Made by a program: the position numbers and the translations under genes. From contig JAVTVY010036896.1 of the NCBI GenBank assembly GCA_036873755.1, positions 99,927 to 163,926 on the forward strand: a DNA stretch of 64,000 bases, in the 5' to 3' direction. This DNA is from Hanleya hanleyi. Lineage: Eukaryota > Mollusca > Polyplacophora > Lepidopleurida > Hanleyidae. Every line of letters begins with the position of its first letter. Position 1 is the first letter of the stretch. A model generated the notes under the pieces. That model searched no databases, was not told the origin of the DNA, and saw nothing but the letters and a program-made list of their open reading frames with translations. Of this stretch, positions 61,201-64,000 are shown one piece after another.

Positions 61201-62833
61201 GAAGATACCTGGCAGTCAGAACATTTTGACTGGTCATTTCTTCAGGTAGGAGACCATTGCTCCAGTGCTGACTCGCTCCCTTCCAAATTGTTTGATAACC
61301 GTGTGGGTAACTCAACGATTCATTTGATTATGTGCAATAAAACCCATATTACTGGTATTCATCGCTCGTACAGGCCCTAATTGTTCAAAATCTGGTGTGA
61401 ACAATCTACCATTCGCATGATATTTTGCATACATAGCCGATGTTTTTCGGTTACGCACCAACTTCACTGCAGAACTGATCGTGAAAGATTACGTATATAT
61501 TTAATATGTATTACTGTTTGCTCAAGGAGACAATCATGTATGTAACGAGTATATATGTGGATATTTCTCACACTATTCCAGTGTTACTCGGATGAGCCTG
61601 TTAGTCTAGGTAACAATTTGTGACTGCTGAACACTCTTCACTCAACAGCAATATCAGAAGTACAGGGAGGACCCACCCATACCACGCAATATGCCACCTG
61701 TGGCTGGCAAGATTTCTTGGGCCAGGCAGTTATATCACAGAATCCAAGAACCAATGGAGGTGTTCAAAGTGAGTTGGACAGGTGTCGCCATCCTGTATTT
61801 ATTGATTCTTGAGATGGTTCTCGATTCGGGGAGCAGGAGTCCCCCATATAATACATTGCACTGGACAGGATCCGGTCAAGTTCACAAGACGAGAAAAATT
61901 GAAATACTATTGTTGTTGCTTCGACACATATCTACTCTAAAAATATATTCCATACAGTATGCGTACACATTAAAATAGTAACGAACGCCAACTTCATGAG
62001 AAAGGATGCGACTGCGAGAGTGTTGAAAACGAGAGTCTGCATAAACCGAGAACCAGAACCTGTCTAGCGAGAGCGGAACGAGATTTGCAACGTCTGCTCG
62101 GCGAATAGAGATCTTGTAAGTGGATTTGAGCTTCTCAGGATCCTTACATTGCTATTTTTATTAAGTGACAGTACAACCTGTGATTTAACATTTTTATACA
62201 TGCATGTTATATAAAGAGAACAATGAGAACAATTATTACACGTATTGCACTACTATACCTTTCTCCAATTGTTTTTACTTGTAGAAACATCCAACAATTT
62301 TGAAATCTGATGAAGCCAAGAAGATCATTCGTAACTACAACAGGATTGCCAAGGTTCTGACAGAGTTCGAAATTCTGTACCACCGAGCCTGGCTACAGTC
62401 TGTAGAGGTTGCCAAACATGATGGTGTGCATTCTAGTCACAGTTGTCAATCATATCATTCAATCAATCTTGTAATGCTCAGTCAGACATAAAACTTGATC
62501 TGTTCAATTCATTTCTGTCTTAAATTTCAAGTTTATTTGTATTGAAGCAAATATATTATCCCCTTGTTGAGCATATGTGACATCAAACTTGACATGTACA
62601 ATTCCATAGTATAATTTTGCTTTTTTTTGGGTGACATTGCAGCCCTGCAGGCCCCAGTGTTGGTTCGTAGTCCATCTAATGAAGAGCTGCTCTTGGTGAA
62701 CTTGGACCCTTACATCTATGAGTTAATCCGTGAGGCTGAGTACATGAGGAAACTAGAGTTGGAGGTACCAGATTCCATTAAGATTCTGCTGGTGACTAAA
62801 GAAAAGCTCAGGGCCCACCACAACCAGTTGCAG
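19079..62833 (+). CDS. DNAH5/DNAH8-like: Axonemal outer-arm dynein heavy chain, DNAH5/DNAH8-like, 5' part (16 exons)
   Basis: Sixteen exons join in phase (19079-19234, 20269-20403, 20688-20778, 26814-26965, 28343-28538, 31332-31501, 34445-34621, 42541-42654, 45244-45351, 49789-50037, 52820-53017, 53572-53648, 60781-60874, 61649-61768, 62285-62423, 62643-62833). They give 2,367 nt, or 789 codons, with GT-AG at every intron and no frameshift. The order of blocks matches the N-terminus of DNAH5/DNAH8 as I recall the family: FYYQD, LRKEADD-like, AKDNVK(F/Y)[30 protein letters not shown](A)RQL(Y/F)HRIQ and HRAWL. Known role: this chain drives ATP-dependent sliding of ciliary outer doublets, and its N-terminal tail binds the other heavy chains, intermediate chains and the docking complex. 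Only the tail is in the window; linker, AAA+ ring and microtubule-binding stalk lie to the right. Inference: the gene is intact here. DNAH5 and DNAH8 cannot be told apart from this part alone. Confidence 0.93.
20269..20403 (+). CDS. Dynein exon 2 (residues 53-97)
   Basis: This 135-nt exon (45 codons, phase 0 on both sides) follows acceptor CCTGAAG and ends at AAG|GTATTA. It encodes a basic stretch ([13 protein letters not shown]) and then an amphipathic helix ending in a glu-rich EEFVLDAEK. Its position matches the conserved helical segment just before the FAVxG...FYYQD block in DNAH5/8. Confidence 0.9.
20688..20778 (+). CDS. Dynein exon 3 (residues 98-128), FYYQD block
   Basis: The exon lies between acceptor TTTGTGCAG and donor GAAG|GTATTG: 91 nt, ending in phase 1. 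It encodes [12 protein letters not shown] and LFYYQDLP, the most recognisable N-terminal signature of DNAH5/8. A MITE begins only 12 bases into the following intron, leaving the donor itself intact. Confidence 0.95.
20790..21047. mobile_element. Harbinger-like MITE, copy 1 (TAA target duplication)
   Basis: The ends GGGCTGTTCCAGAAAAAAGT and its inverse ACTTTTTTCTGGAACAGCCC pair over more than 40 bases, continuing into TACATGGGGGG and AGAAGGCACTTTAT. TAA flanks both sides (20787-20789, 21048-21050). A 3-bp T-N-A duplication is typical of PIF/Harbinger insertions. It lies 12 bases inside intron 3. Confidence 0.8.
21289..21472. mobile_element. Harbinger-like MITE, copy 2 (TAA target duplication)
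   Basis: The same family as the 20790 copy, more diverged: it begins GGGCTATTTCAGAAAATGGT, ends TTTTCTGGAACAGCCC, and TAA flanks both ends (21286-21288, 21473-21475). Confidence 0.75.
21612..26175. mobile_element. CAGGG-end DNA transposon, 4.6 kb, carrying a repeat array
   Basis: It begins CAGGGTTTCCCGGAAGTC and ends with the inverse GACTTCCGGGAAAGCCTG; TATT flanks both sides. Subterminal AACTCAA/TTGAGTT motifs occur at both ends, as in the copies at 46871 and 50858. It contains the 156-bp satellite array (21795-23850). Short frames at 24811-25395 are not recognisable as a transposase. The 4-bp duplication is shorter than in related copies, so the assignment as one element is moderate. Confidence 0.55.
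21795..23850 (+). repeat. 156-bp tandem array with hairpin head (pearl/HINE-like)
   Basis: The head is a hairpin AGCCCACCATC...GATGGTGGGCT (21797-21824) followed by GTCCGTC-rich leader. About 13 units then start with TTGTTATCGCGATTTCTC (21895, 22040, 22196, 22353, 22509, 22665, 22803, 22959, 23116, 23272, 23411, 23567, 23724). The spacing is 155-157, except for three shorter first or deleted units of 138-145. The layout matches mollusc pearl/HINE-type elements (family knowledge). Because 156 is a multiple of three, long repetitive open frames arise by chance. Confidence 0.85.
26814..26965 (+). CDS. Dynein exon 4 (residues 128-178)
   Basis: The acceptor is TTGCTTTCAG and the donor GAG|GTAAAA; 152 nt restore phase 0 after the split Glu codon. 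It encodes [19 protein letters not shown] and [11 protein letters not shown], matching the conserved V(T)xGxxxALTGxCxxFxRT block of DNAH5/8. The intron before it (6.0 kb) carries two MITEs and a 4.6-kb transposon with a 156-bp repeat array. Confidence 0.95.
26966..28342. other. Intron 4
   Basis: 1.4 kb of AT-rich intron without a clear repeat boundary. A phrase TTCACCCTGTTGC... and CATAA runs are unremarkable; no exon-like frame fits the dynein phase. Confidence 0.4.
28343..28538 (+). CDS. Dynein exon 5 (residues 179-243)
   Basis: The acceptor is CCAATTTCAG and the donor AAAG|GTGAGT; 196 nt ending in phase 1. It encodes [20 protein letters not shown], followed by a helical segment ([12 protein letters not shown]) and FIEYLKG. 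This corresponds to the EVxFxxLD...GG(I/L)L stretch of the family. Confidence 0.94.
28857..29140. mobile_element. Non-autonomous repeat with CCTACGAAGTA-type ends, copy A
   Basis: It starts GTGTGACTAACGTCACAGG, then CCTATGAAGTAGG, and ends CCTACATAGTAGG, so the ends are an inverted pair related to CCTACGAAGTAGG. The middle holds TTTTGCCGACGAAAGGATTC. It lies in intron 5, 70 bases before a second copy. Confidence 0.65.
29214..29679. mobile_element. Same repeat family, copy B, split by a MITE
   Basis: It begins GTGTGACTAACGTCACAGG then ACCTACGGGGTAGG, and ends GCCTACTTCGTAGG. The body matches copy A through GCCGACGAAAGGATTCGG. The Harbinger-like MITE at 29471-29659 interrupts it near the right end. 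Confidence 0.65.
29471..29659. mobile_element. Harbinger-like MITE, copy 3 (TGA target duplication)
   Basis: The ends GGGCTGTTCCATTTAAAGAG and TTTAGATGGAACAGCCC form an inverted pair; TGA flanks both sides. It is inserted inside another repeat (29214-29679), whose sequence resumes cleanly afterwards. Confidence 0.75.
30187..30404. repeat. Inverted repeat with a duplicated arm
   Basis: GTAAAACACGTCAATTCACA then AAGAAATTATCAA (about 30199-30232) is answered twice downstream: TTTCTTTGTGCATTGACGTG with TTTTAC at about 30285-30311, and TTCTTTGTGAATTGACGTG with TTTTAC at about 30369-30393. Between the two right arms CTCACCTGAATG..TTTTCT is also duplicated. Confidence 0.65.
31332..31501 (+). CDS. 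Dynein exon 6 (residues 244-300)
   Basis: The acceptor is TTGTATTTCAG and the donor CAA|GTAACT; 170 nt, returning to phase 0. It encodes an acidic linker ([15 protein letters not shown]) and the helix [20 protein letters not shown], which in relatives begins the DHC_N1 tail domain. Confidence 0.94.
31784..32139. mobile_element. MITE with TGTRAAGCCCAACA ends
   Basis: The left end is TGTGAAGCCCAACACACAGC and the right end TTTTTGTTGGGCTTTACA, a 14-base inverted pair. The inner parts also pair loosely through GAACAAAAACA and TGTTTTTG runs. No TSD is clear. It sits 280 bases after exon 6. Confidence 0.55.
32194..33345 (+). repeat. Hairpin-headed array of about 110-125 bp units
   Basis: The head is TACGCCCGCCAAAAAGGCGG then ACGTA, followed by GTCCGTCTGTCCGTC. 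The units carry 'TGAGTGGATA..', 'GATGTGT(C/T)GC(G/A)TACCAAA', 'GGTCAAGGTCAC' and 'CAGGAAATCATT', and decay rightwards. A second head-like phrase (TATGCCTGTCGAAGAGGAGG) appears near 33079. Same design as the 156-bp array but unrelated in sequence. Confidence 0.75.
33965..34337 (+). mobile_element. tRNA-derived SINE with perfect 15-bp target duplication
   Basis: The element body (33980-34322, 343 bp) is flanked on both sides by CTTGTTGTCATTGTG (33965-33979 and 34323-34337). The head has an A box (GTGGTCTAATGGTTAGAGCG) and a B box (GGGTTCGATCCC). The middle is not tRNA-like, and the tail is GAAAGCGACGTTAAACCC followed by CACTCACTCAC. The tail resembles SINE families described in molluscs. Transcribed by RNA polymerase III and mobilised by a LINE in trans (family knowledge). 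Exon 7 starts about 107 bases downstream. Confidence 0.9.
34445..34621 (+). CDS. Dynein exon 7 (residues 301-359)
   Basis: The acceptor is CTTGTGCAG and the donor AAG|GTCAGT; 59 codons in phase 0. It encodes [20 protein letters not shown], a near-invariant block of DNAH5/8, and ends with VAKSKLLK. A tRNA-derived SINE lies about 120 bases upstream, and a repeat array resumes about 70 bases downstream. Confidence 0.97.
34690..34905 (+). repeat. Solitary units of the 110-125 bp array family
   Basis: Two to three units with GGTCAAGGTCAA, CAGGAAATCATTAAAAATTG and 'GTCAGTAGATACATTA' match the 32194 array. They lie 70 bases after exon 7. Confidence 0.65.
34960..36460 (+). repeat. Tandem array of about nine 170-bp units
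   Basis: The phrase ATTTCTTGTCAAYGCAACTC recurs near 34991, 35161, 35329, 35500, 35669, 35839, 36018, 36180 and 36334. Each is followed by 'TTTTGATACGGTT', 'ACTTGGTGGATATTAT' and 'GAGTTATTGCCC'. A GTCTGTCTGTC leader precedes the first unit. Period about 165-175. Confidence 0.8.
36590..37600. other. Intron 7 segment with CRE-like palindromes
   Basis: An A run lies at 36595-36610. Bases 37060-37130 hold several TGACGT/ACGTCA motifs (for example TGACGTCATCAGTCACGTCA). No gene is seen. Confidence 0.3.
37608..37819. mobile_element. CAGGG-end MITE with AGATG target duplication
   Basis: It begins CAGGGCTTCGTGTTTAGAAT and ends TGAAAACGAAGCCCTG. AGATG flanks both sides (37603-37607, 37820-37824). 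Inner arms share CGCGAGC and GAGCTA motifs. The 5-bp duplication and CAGGG end place it with the 38072 and 50858 elements. Confidence 0.75.
38072..41515. mobile_element. CAGGGCTCTCAAGG-end transposon, 3.4 kb, with CCAGT target duplication
   Basis: The left end is CGGGGCTCTCAAGGAGAGGC and the right end TTGCTCCTTGAGAGCCCTG; CCAGT flanks both sides (38067-38071, 41516-41520). Subterminal GGCGAG/CTCGCC motifs cluster at both ends (for example 41400-41490), as expected for transposase-binding sites. Inside are a direct duplication (38398-38509 and 38899-39010) and a second one (38148-38220 and 40775-40845). No transposase is recognised. hAT-like is the best guess from end sequence and 5-bp TSD. 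Confidence 0.65.
39239..40434. mobile_element. Same repeat family, copy C, split by about 0.8 kb
   Basis: It begins GTGTGACTAACGTCACAGG then ACCTACGAAGTAC, and ends GCCTACTTCGTAGG. The shared body breaks near 39470 and resumes near 40280 (AGATCAGAACTTGCTGGTAA), so unrelated AT-rich sequence is inserted. The whole copy lies within the CAGGG-end element at 38072. Confidence 0.6.
41521..42540. other. Remainder of intron 7
   Basis: About 1 kb of AT-rich sequence; short ORFs show no known domain. A strong pyrimidine tract leads into exon 8. Confidence 0.4.
42541..42654 (+). CDS. Dynein exon 8 (residues 360-397)
   Basis: A strong pyrimidine tract and TTTTTTTCAG precede the exon; the donor is CCA|GTAAGT. 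It has 38 codons, phase 0. It encodes [11 protein letters not shown] and [20 protein letters not shown], strongly conserved in outer-arm gamma-type chains. The preceding intron of 7.9 kb is the largest here and contains two CAGGG-end elements and a 170-bp repeat array. Confidence 0.97.
42689..43327 (+). repeat. Hairpin-headed array of about 135-bp units
   Basis: It starts with GTCCCCCGATGCC..GGGGGAC (42690-42722) and ends near GTCGGGGGAC (43317-43326). Units carry GTTTCCGGACAATAACTTTT, 'GATCTTGCTTGGGATTG' and 'GTGGGTACCT' at about 42766, 42911, 43047 and 43177. A lone fragment of the same family lies at 53335-53510. Confidence 0.75.
43533..43671. repeat. Near-perfect hairpin of 139 bp
   Basis: GTTATCCAGTGTCGGGGAGT to TACCCCAC is mirrored by GTGGGGTA to ACTCCCTGACACTGGATAAC. 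Arms are about 62 bases with a loop near GACTGCGAAGCG. Confidence 0.9.
43700..45243. other. Rest of intron 8
   Basis: I see no clear transposon boundary or exon. Short ORFs (44095-44451, both strands) show no domain. Confidence 0.35.
45244..45351 (+). CDS. Dynein exon 9 (residues 398-433)
   Basis: The acceptor is ATATTATAG and the donor AAG|GTATGT; 36 codons, phase 0. It encodes [20 protein letters not shown] followed by [10 protein letters not shown], matching the family NAI(K/R)M(I/V)xxIS(H/R)YYNTSE block. Confidence 0.96.
46389..49353 (+). repeat. Hairpin-headed array of about 165-bp units, split by a transposon
   Basis: The left end is ATGCCCCCCCCCC then CTCTAATTAGAG and a G run (46390-46428), followed by GTCCGTCCGTCTGTCC. 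The right end is a G run plus CATA (49339-49353). Units carry 'TTTTCAAGAGTTATGGCCC', 'CTGGATCTTGGTTAATATTG' and 'GTGCAGCGTGAAGTTTCT'. They occur at 46480-46870 and again at 48544-48960, interrupted exactly by the element 46871-48543. Confidence 0.75.
46871..48543. mobile_element. CAGGGATTCATRCAAGTC-end transposon with ATTTTC target duplication
   Basis: It begins CAGGGATTCATGCAAGTCGG and ends GACTTGTATGAATCCCTG. ATTTTC flanks both sides, and removing the element restores a normal repeat unit (TATATTTTCAAGAGTTATGG). Subterminal 'AAAACTCAAT' motifs repeat at both ends. The interior has no recognisable transposase. Confidence 0.8.
49531..49658. repeat. Hairpin carrying a tRNA B-box-like loop
   Basis: ACTTTCTTGGTAGAGCACAA to GATGGGCCAGTC is mirrored by GACTGGCCCATC to the AAGTATTTGTGC and AGAAAGT end. 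The loop includes GAGACTCGAACCTGTGTCCT, whose reverse complement contains GGTTCGAGTC, a B-box-like sequence. Possibly a SINE-derived fold-back. Confidence 0.7.
49789..50037 (+). CDS. Dynein exon 10 (residues 434-516)
   Basis: The acceptor is TTGAAAG, with a weak pyrimidine tract, and the donor is AAG|GTGTGT; 83 codons, phase 0. It opens with [14 protein letters not shown] and ends with [19 protein letters not shown], a hallmark of the DNAH5/8 tail. The weak acceptor is supported by phase and homology. Confidence 0.96.
50059..50857. repeat. Intron 10 segment with ATGACGTTAGC motifs
   Basis: GACGTTAGCAAC / GTTGCTAACGTCAT phrases recur in both directions at about 50294, 50467, 50624, 50642, 50790 and 50812. 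This gives a diffuse inverted-repeat cluster with no ORF of note. Confidence 0.4.
50858..52619. mobile_element. Second CAGGGATTCAT-end transposon with CTTTC target duplication
   Basis: It begins CAGGGATTCATAGAAGTCCA and ends ACGTGTATGAATCCCTG. CTTTC flanks both sides (50853-50857, 52620-52624). Multiple AAATTGAGTTTT-type motifs lie near both ends. The interior contains the phrase AACGAAACC as in the 46871 copy. No transposase is recognised; short frames at 51952-52297 are chance. Confidence 0.75.
52820..53017 (+). CDS. Dynein exon 11 (residues 517-582)
   Basis: The acceptor is GCGTTTCTAG and the donor GAG|GTCAGT; 66 codons, phase 0. It encodes a helical segment containing [15 protein letters not shown], then [17 protein letters not shown] and [10 protein letters not shown]. 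This matches the IEG...IKKK.Y..LDQRK.(D/E)FD block of the family. An inserted CAGGG-end transposon ends 200 bases upstream. Confidence 0.96.
53335..53510 (+). repeat. Lone unit of the 135-bp array family
   Basis: TTTTGTTTCCGGACAATAAC, GGGTACCTTGCCACTGGATC and the end ATGTCGGGCGGACTT match the right end of the array at 42689-43327. It ends about 60 bases before exon 12. Confidence 0.7.
53572..53648 (+). CDS. Dynein exon 12 (residues 583-608)
   Basis: The acceptor is TCTCATTTCAG and the donor TTTTCAG|GTATGA; 77 nt ending in phase 2, so Arg 608 is split across the intron. It encodes [20 protein letters not shown], aligning with the FM(D)xxF...QAL segment of DNAH5. The following 7.1-kb intron is almost entirely one DIRS-type retrotransposon. 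Confidence 0.93.
53831..53945 (+). repeat. Left inverted terminal repeat of the DIRS element
   Basis: It starts TTAAACTTACCTTCACATAC and ends CCCATGCGCGAG. It is identical, base for base, to the reverse complement of 60560-60674. The outer tip 53817-53830 is not shared with the right repeat but is found in the internal complementary region. Confidence 0.95.
54080..55085 (+). pseudogene. Decayed DIRS gag-like ORF
   Basis: ATGGCGTCTGTCTTTGC (54080) opens a frame that slips at a GTGTGTG run near 54100. The sequel reads [19 protein letters not shown] then [15 protein letters not shown], a cysteine-rich 'DPHxxCxxCRGxxC...C..C..W' module like those of DIRS-type gag proteins. A further frame switch near 54400 leads to a Ser/Thr/Pro-rich segment ([17 protein letters not shown] onward). 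It runs into the tandem repeat and a stop at 55080. At least two frameshifts; non-functional as it stands. Confidence 0.55.
54925..55404 (+). repeat. Three near-identical 160-bp tandem units inside the DIRS element
   Basis: Units start at 54925, 55085 and 55245 with ATGGTACTGCAGCATCTGCG and differ at only a few bases (CTCGTATG, CTCATATG, CTCCTATG). A fourth, diverged partial unit follows at 55405. Each unit carries TAGTAATGG, so it ends the gag frame; 160 is not a multiple of three. Confidence 0.95.
55500..58379 (+). other. DIRS interior, not assigned
   Basis: This part still has coding-like CGG/TCG-rich composition but no long frame. Bases 55745-55940 are a diverged direct copy of 54715-54910 (GAAYGTGCCGAAYTTATCGAG, GTATCTACATWC, CCGGTATYATCGTYA), about 1.03 kb apart. 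The tyrosine recombinase would be expected either here or near 59700-60360; I cannot point to its R-H-R-Y residues. Confidence 0.4.
58380..59700 (+). pseudogene. Decayed RT/RNase H of the DIRS element
   Basis: Recognisable pieces appear in order across frames. They are [15 protein letters not shown] (about 58455), [16 protein letters not shown] and RRYEFITFP (58563-58640; like AYFxxPVxPxHR...YEFxxLPFG) and a degraded (Y)LDDWLLYS site reading LTTG*LLYS (about 58662). Next come [16 protein letters not shown] (about 58885; the FLG...IxLP motif) and [17 protein letters not shown] (about 59098-59148). RNase H follows with [10 protein letters not shown] (about 59180) and [13 protein letters not shown] (59573-59611). 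The catalytic Asp pair is lost, and several frameshifts and stops intervene. Confidence 0.55.
60363..60463 (+). repeat. Internal complementary region (ICR) of the DIRS element
   Basis: The first half, TAGCAAAAAAGTATGTGAAG through AACAGCGCAAGAAATA, is the complement of the left end. The second half, ATGAAAAATTTGAAAATCAA through CTTACCTTCACATACT, is the complement of the right end. The switch point is at 60406-60407, exactly at the outer tips. In the DIRS replication model the ICR templates circle closure. Confidence 0.9.
60560..60674 (-). repeat. Right inverted terminal repeat of the DIRS element
   Basis: It starts CTCGCGCATGGG and ends GTGAAGGTAAGTTTAA, complementary to the left repeat without mismatch. 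The right outer tip (60675-60711) continues with AGAAATAGGAAAATTG and ends near TTTTTCAT. It contains a consensus splice donor AAG|GTAAGT in the sense of the dynein gene. Confidence 0.95.
60781..60874 (+). CDS. Dynein exon 13 (residues 608-639)
   Basis: The acceptor is CTGCTATTCAG and the donor AAG|GTGAGA; 94 nt complete the split Arg and return to phase 0. It encodes [20 protein letters not shown] and then [10 protein letters not shown], the FE(K/R)L.IP.L...(K/E)Y block. The DIRS element ends only about 70 bases before this exon. Confidence 0.95.
61649..61768 (+). CDS. Dynein exon 14 (residues 640-679)
   Basis: The acceptor is CACTCAACAG and the donor AAA|GTGAGT; 40 codons, phase 0. It encodes [20 protein letters not shown] and [13 protein letters not shown]. 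The PP(V/I)AGKI.WARQL.HRI motif is strongly conserved among axonemal dynein heavy chains. Confidence 0.97.
62285..62423 (+). CDS. Dynein exon 15 (residues 680-726)
   Basis: The acceptor is TTTACTTGTAG and the donor GATG|GTGTGC; 139 nt ending in phase 1. It encodes [20 protein letters not shown] and [14 protein letters not shown], aligning with the AK.IIR.YNR.AKVL.EFE.L.HRAWL block of DNAH5. Confidence 0.96.
62643..62833 (+). CDS. Dynein exon 16 (residues 726-789), last in window
   Basis: The acceptor is GTGACATTGCAG and the donor CAG|GTATAT; 191 nt ending in phase 0. It encodes [20 protein letters not shown] followed by [20 protein letters not shown]. The (R/E)ETE.M..(M/L)(G/E)LEV motif is characteristic of the end of DHC_N1. 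The gene continues past the right edge. Confidence 0.96.
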
Positions 62834-64000
62834 GTATATAATTTCCTATTGCTCTTTTGATTGGGACACCATACATGCCATAGCTTTAACTCTTTCCCCC
62901 TTAGACTTGTGGGGAATTTTCTCTCTCTGACCCATAATAGATTTGTAATGGCGTAGGTCTTTAACCCATGGACTCATTTCAATTTTCATACTTCTCCAGC
63001 CAGGTAAAATAGCCCGTTTTATGTCCCATATATCATGTGGAGAAATATTTACCAATGGCCTCCCACAGACCCATTCTACGTAATTTGTTCACGTTTTATA
63101 CCAATATCAGCAGCATTTATTCTAAAAATAAGTAATCTTGTGATAAAATGTGTTGTGTCTGCTTTCCGTCTGTTGAAGATGACGAAAAAAGCTGAAGAAA
63201 TTGTCGCATTTTAGCTACATTTTGCAGCACTCAGTTCCTGCTTCTTCAGCTGCTATTCCTATGTTATTTTATACCGCCGTAAAGCTAATTCTCCGGAGAG
63301 TCAGGATTTAGCATTGACATCACGAGATGGCAGGTACAGAACAAGCAATAACTGTTATAATGCCATATACTTCCGTAAAGGAGAATGAAGATGGTAAACT
63401 GTATTTAGAAGGTGAAAATAAAACAGCATCACTGATTGGCCAAGGCTGACAAACTTTTTCATCACGCCCGGTGTGATTGGAGAACACGGTTTGTTTGTGC
63501 ATGGTCGCCATGGCCACTGCAGTGTGGGCAAAAGCCAAGGAAGATTGGCGCATCAACATTTTAAAATGGAGATGAACAGATCCCGGGAAAATATGTAAAG
63601 TAAACTCAGATGGGCAGATTTGACGAGTTAGTCATCAGGGTTAGATACTTCGGTAGTTTATGCTCGCGTTACGTAAAATATTCAGGAATTTGGAAGCAGA
63701 TTTTACTATTTTTCGAACGTTTCTCTTGGAGCACACCAAACACATTTGTTGTCAAATCGCGCATTTTCCATCGATTATTTCTGTTCCTCGCCCGATTTCA
63801 TTTTACCCTTATAATAAAACATACCAACAGTCCATATAGTCAGATTTATTGAAATTTTGGCTTGCTGAAAATGTATAGTTTTAATTAGGTTTTACTCAAA
63901 GTAAACGCAAAAAATTGCAAGAATAATCCACCACATGGGAACTCCAGTGACTCGTCAAAATCCGTCTTCATGGGTTAGGCGAACACTCGTCAAAACATAT
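62834..64000. other. Intron 16 of the dynein gene, up to window edge
   Basis: No exon continuing the dynein frame is visible after donor 62834. The stretch is AT-rich with no strong repeat structure that I can see. Short ORFs show no family motif. Confidence 0.5.

Overview
The window looks like animal nuclear DNA, most likely from a lophotrochozoan and probably a mollusc (inference). It is AT-rich and dense in repeats. The only large gene is built of short exons with canonical GT-AG introns of 0.2-7.9 kb. Many repeats have a style known from bivalves and gastropods: hairpin-headed arrays of 110-170 bp units after GTCCGTC-rich leaders, tRNA-derived SINEs whose tail reads GCGACGTTAAACCC then CACTCACTC, and frequent TACATGTA strings. 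There are no operons or bacterial signals.

The main gene is the 5' part of an axonemal outer-arm dynein heavy chain of the DNAH5/DNAH8 (gamma-type) class, on the + strand. Sixteen coding exons from 19079 to 62833 join in phase into 789 codons with no frameshift or stop. The protein has the family N-terminus and most of the N-terminal tail domain (DHC_N1). The rest of the gene (about 3,800 residues in relatives, including linker and AAA+ motor) lies beyond the right edge.

Bases 1-19000 lie upstream of that gene and are mostly transposon remains: a broken RT/RNase H piece, several large fold-back elements (about 300-880, 2040-4490, 6145-6375, 9287-9880, 12815-13473), a tRNA-like SINE, two non-LTR retrotransposon 3' remnants (7888-8262 minus, 17461-17860 plus) and a frameshifted packaging-ATPase-like fragment of a virus-like element (12249-12621 minus). 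Two short ORFs look like possible host exons (10712-11059 minus with ZAD-like cysteines; 11622-11882 plus). A weak promoter candidate sits near 16590-16645.

The introns of the dynein gene hold nearly every other mobile element class. There are three Harbinger-like MITEs (TNA target duplications) and five elements with CAGG(G) inverted ends, four with 5-6 bp and one with a 4-bp target duplication. There are several hairpin-headed tandem arrays and a SINE with a perfect 15-bp target duplication. Most notable is a 6.9-kb DIRS-type element (about 53817-60711) with 115-bp inverted repeats that are identical base for base. Its internal complementary region joins both outer ends. Its gag and RT/RNase H remains are visible but decayed. 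Almost all the mass of the locus is therefore mobile DNA, while every splice junction of the dynein gene remains intact.
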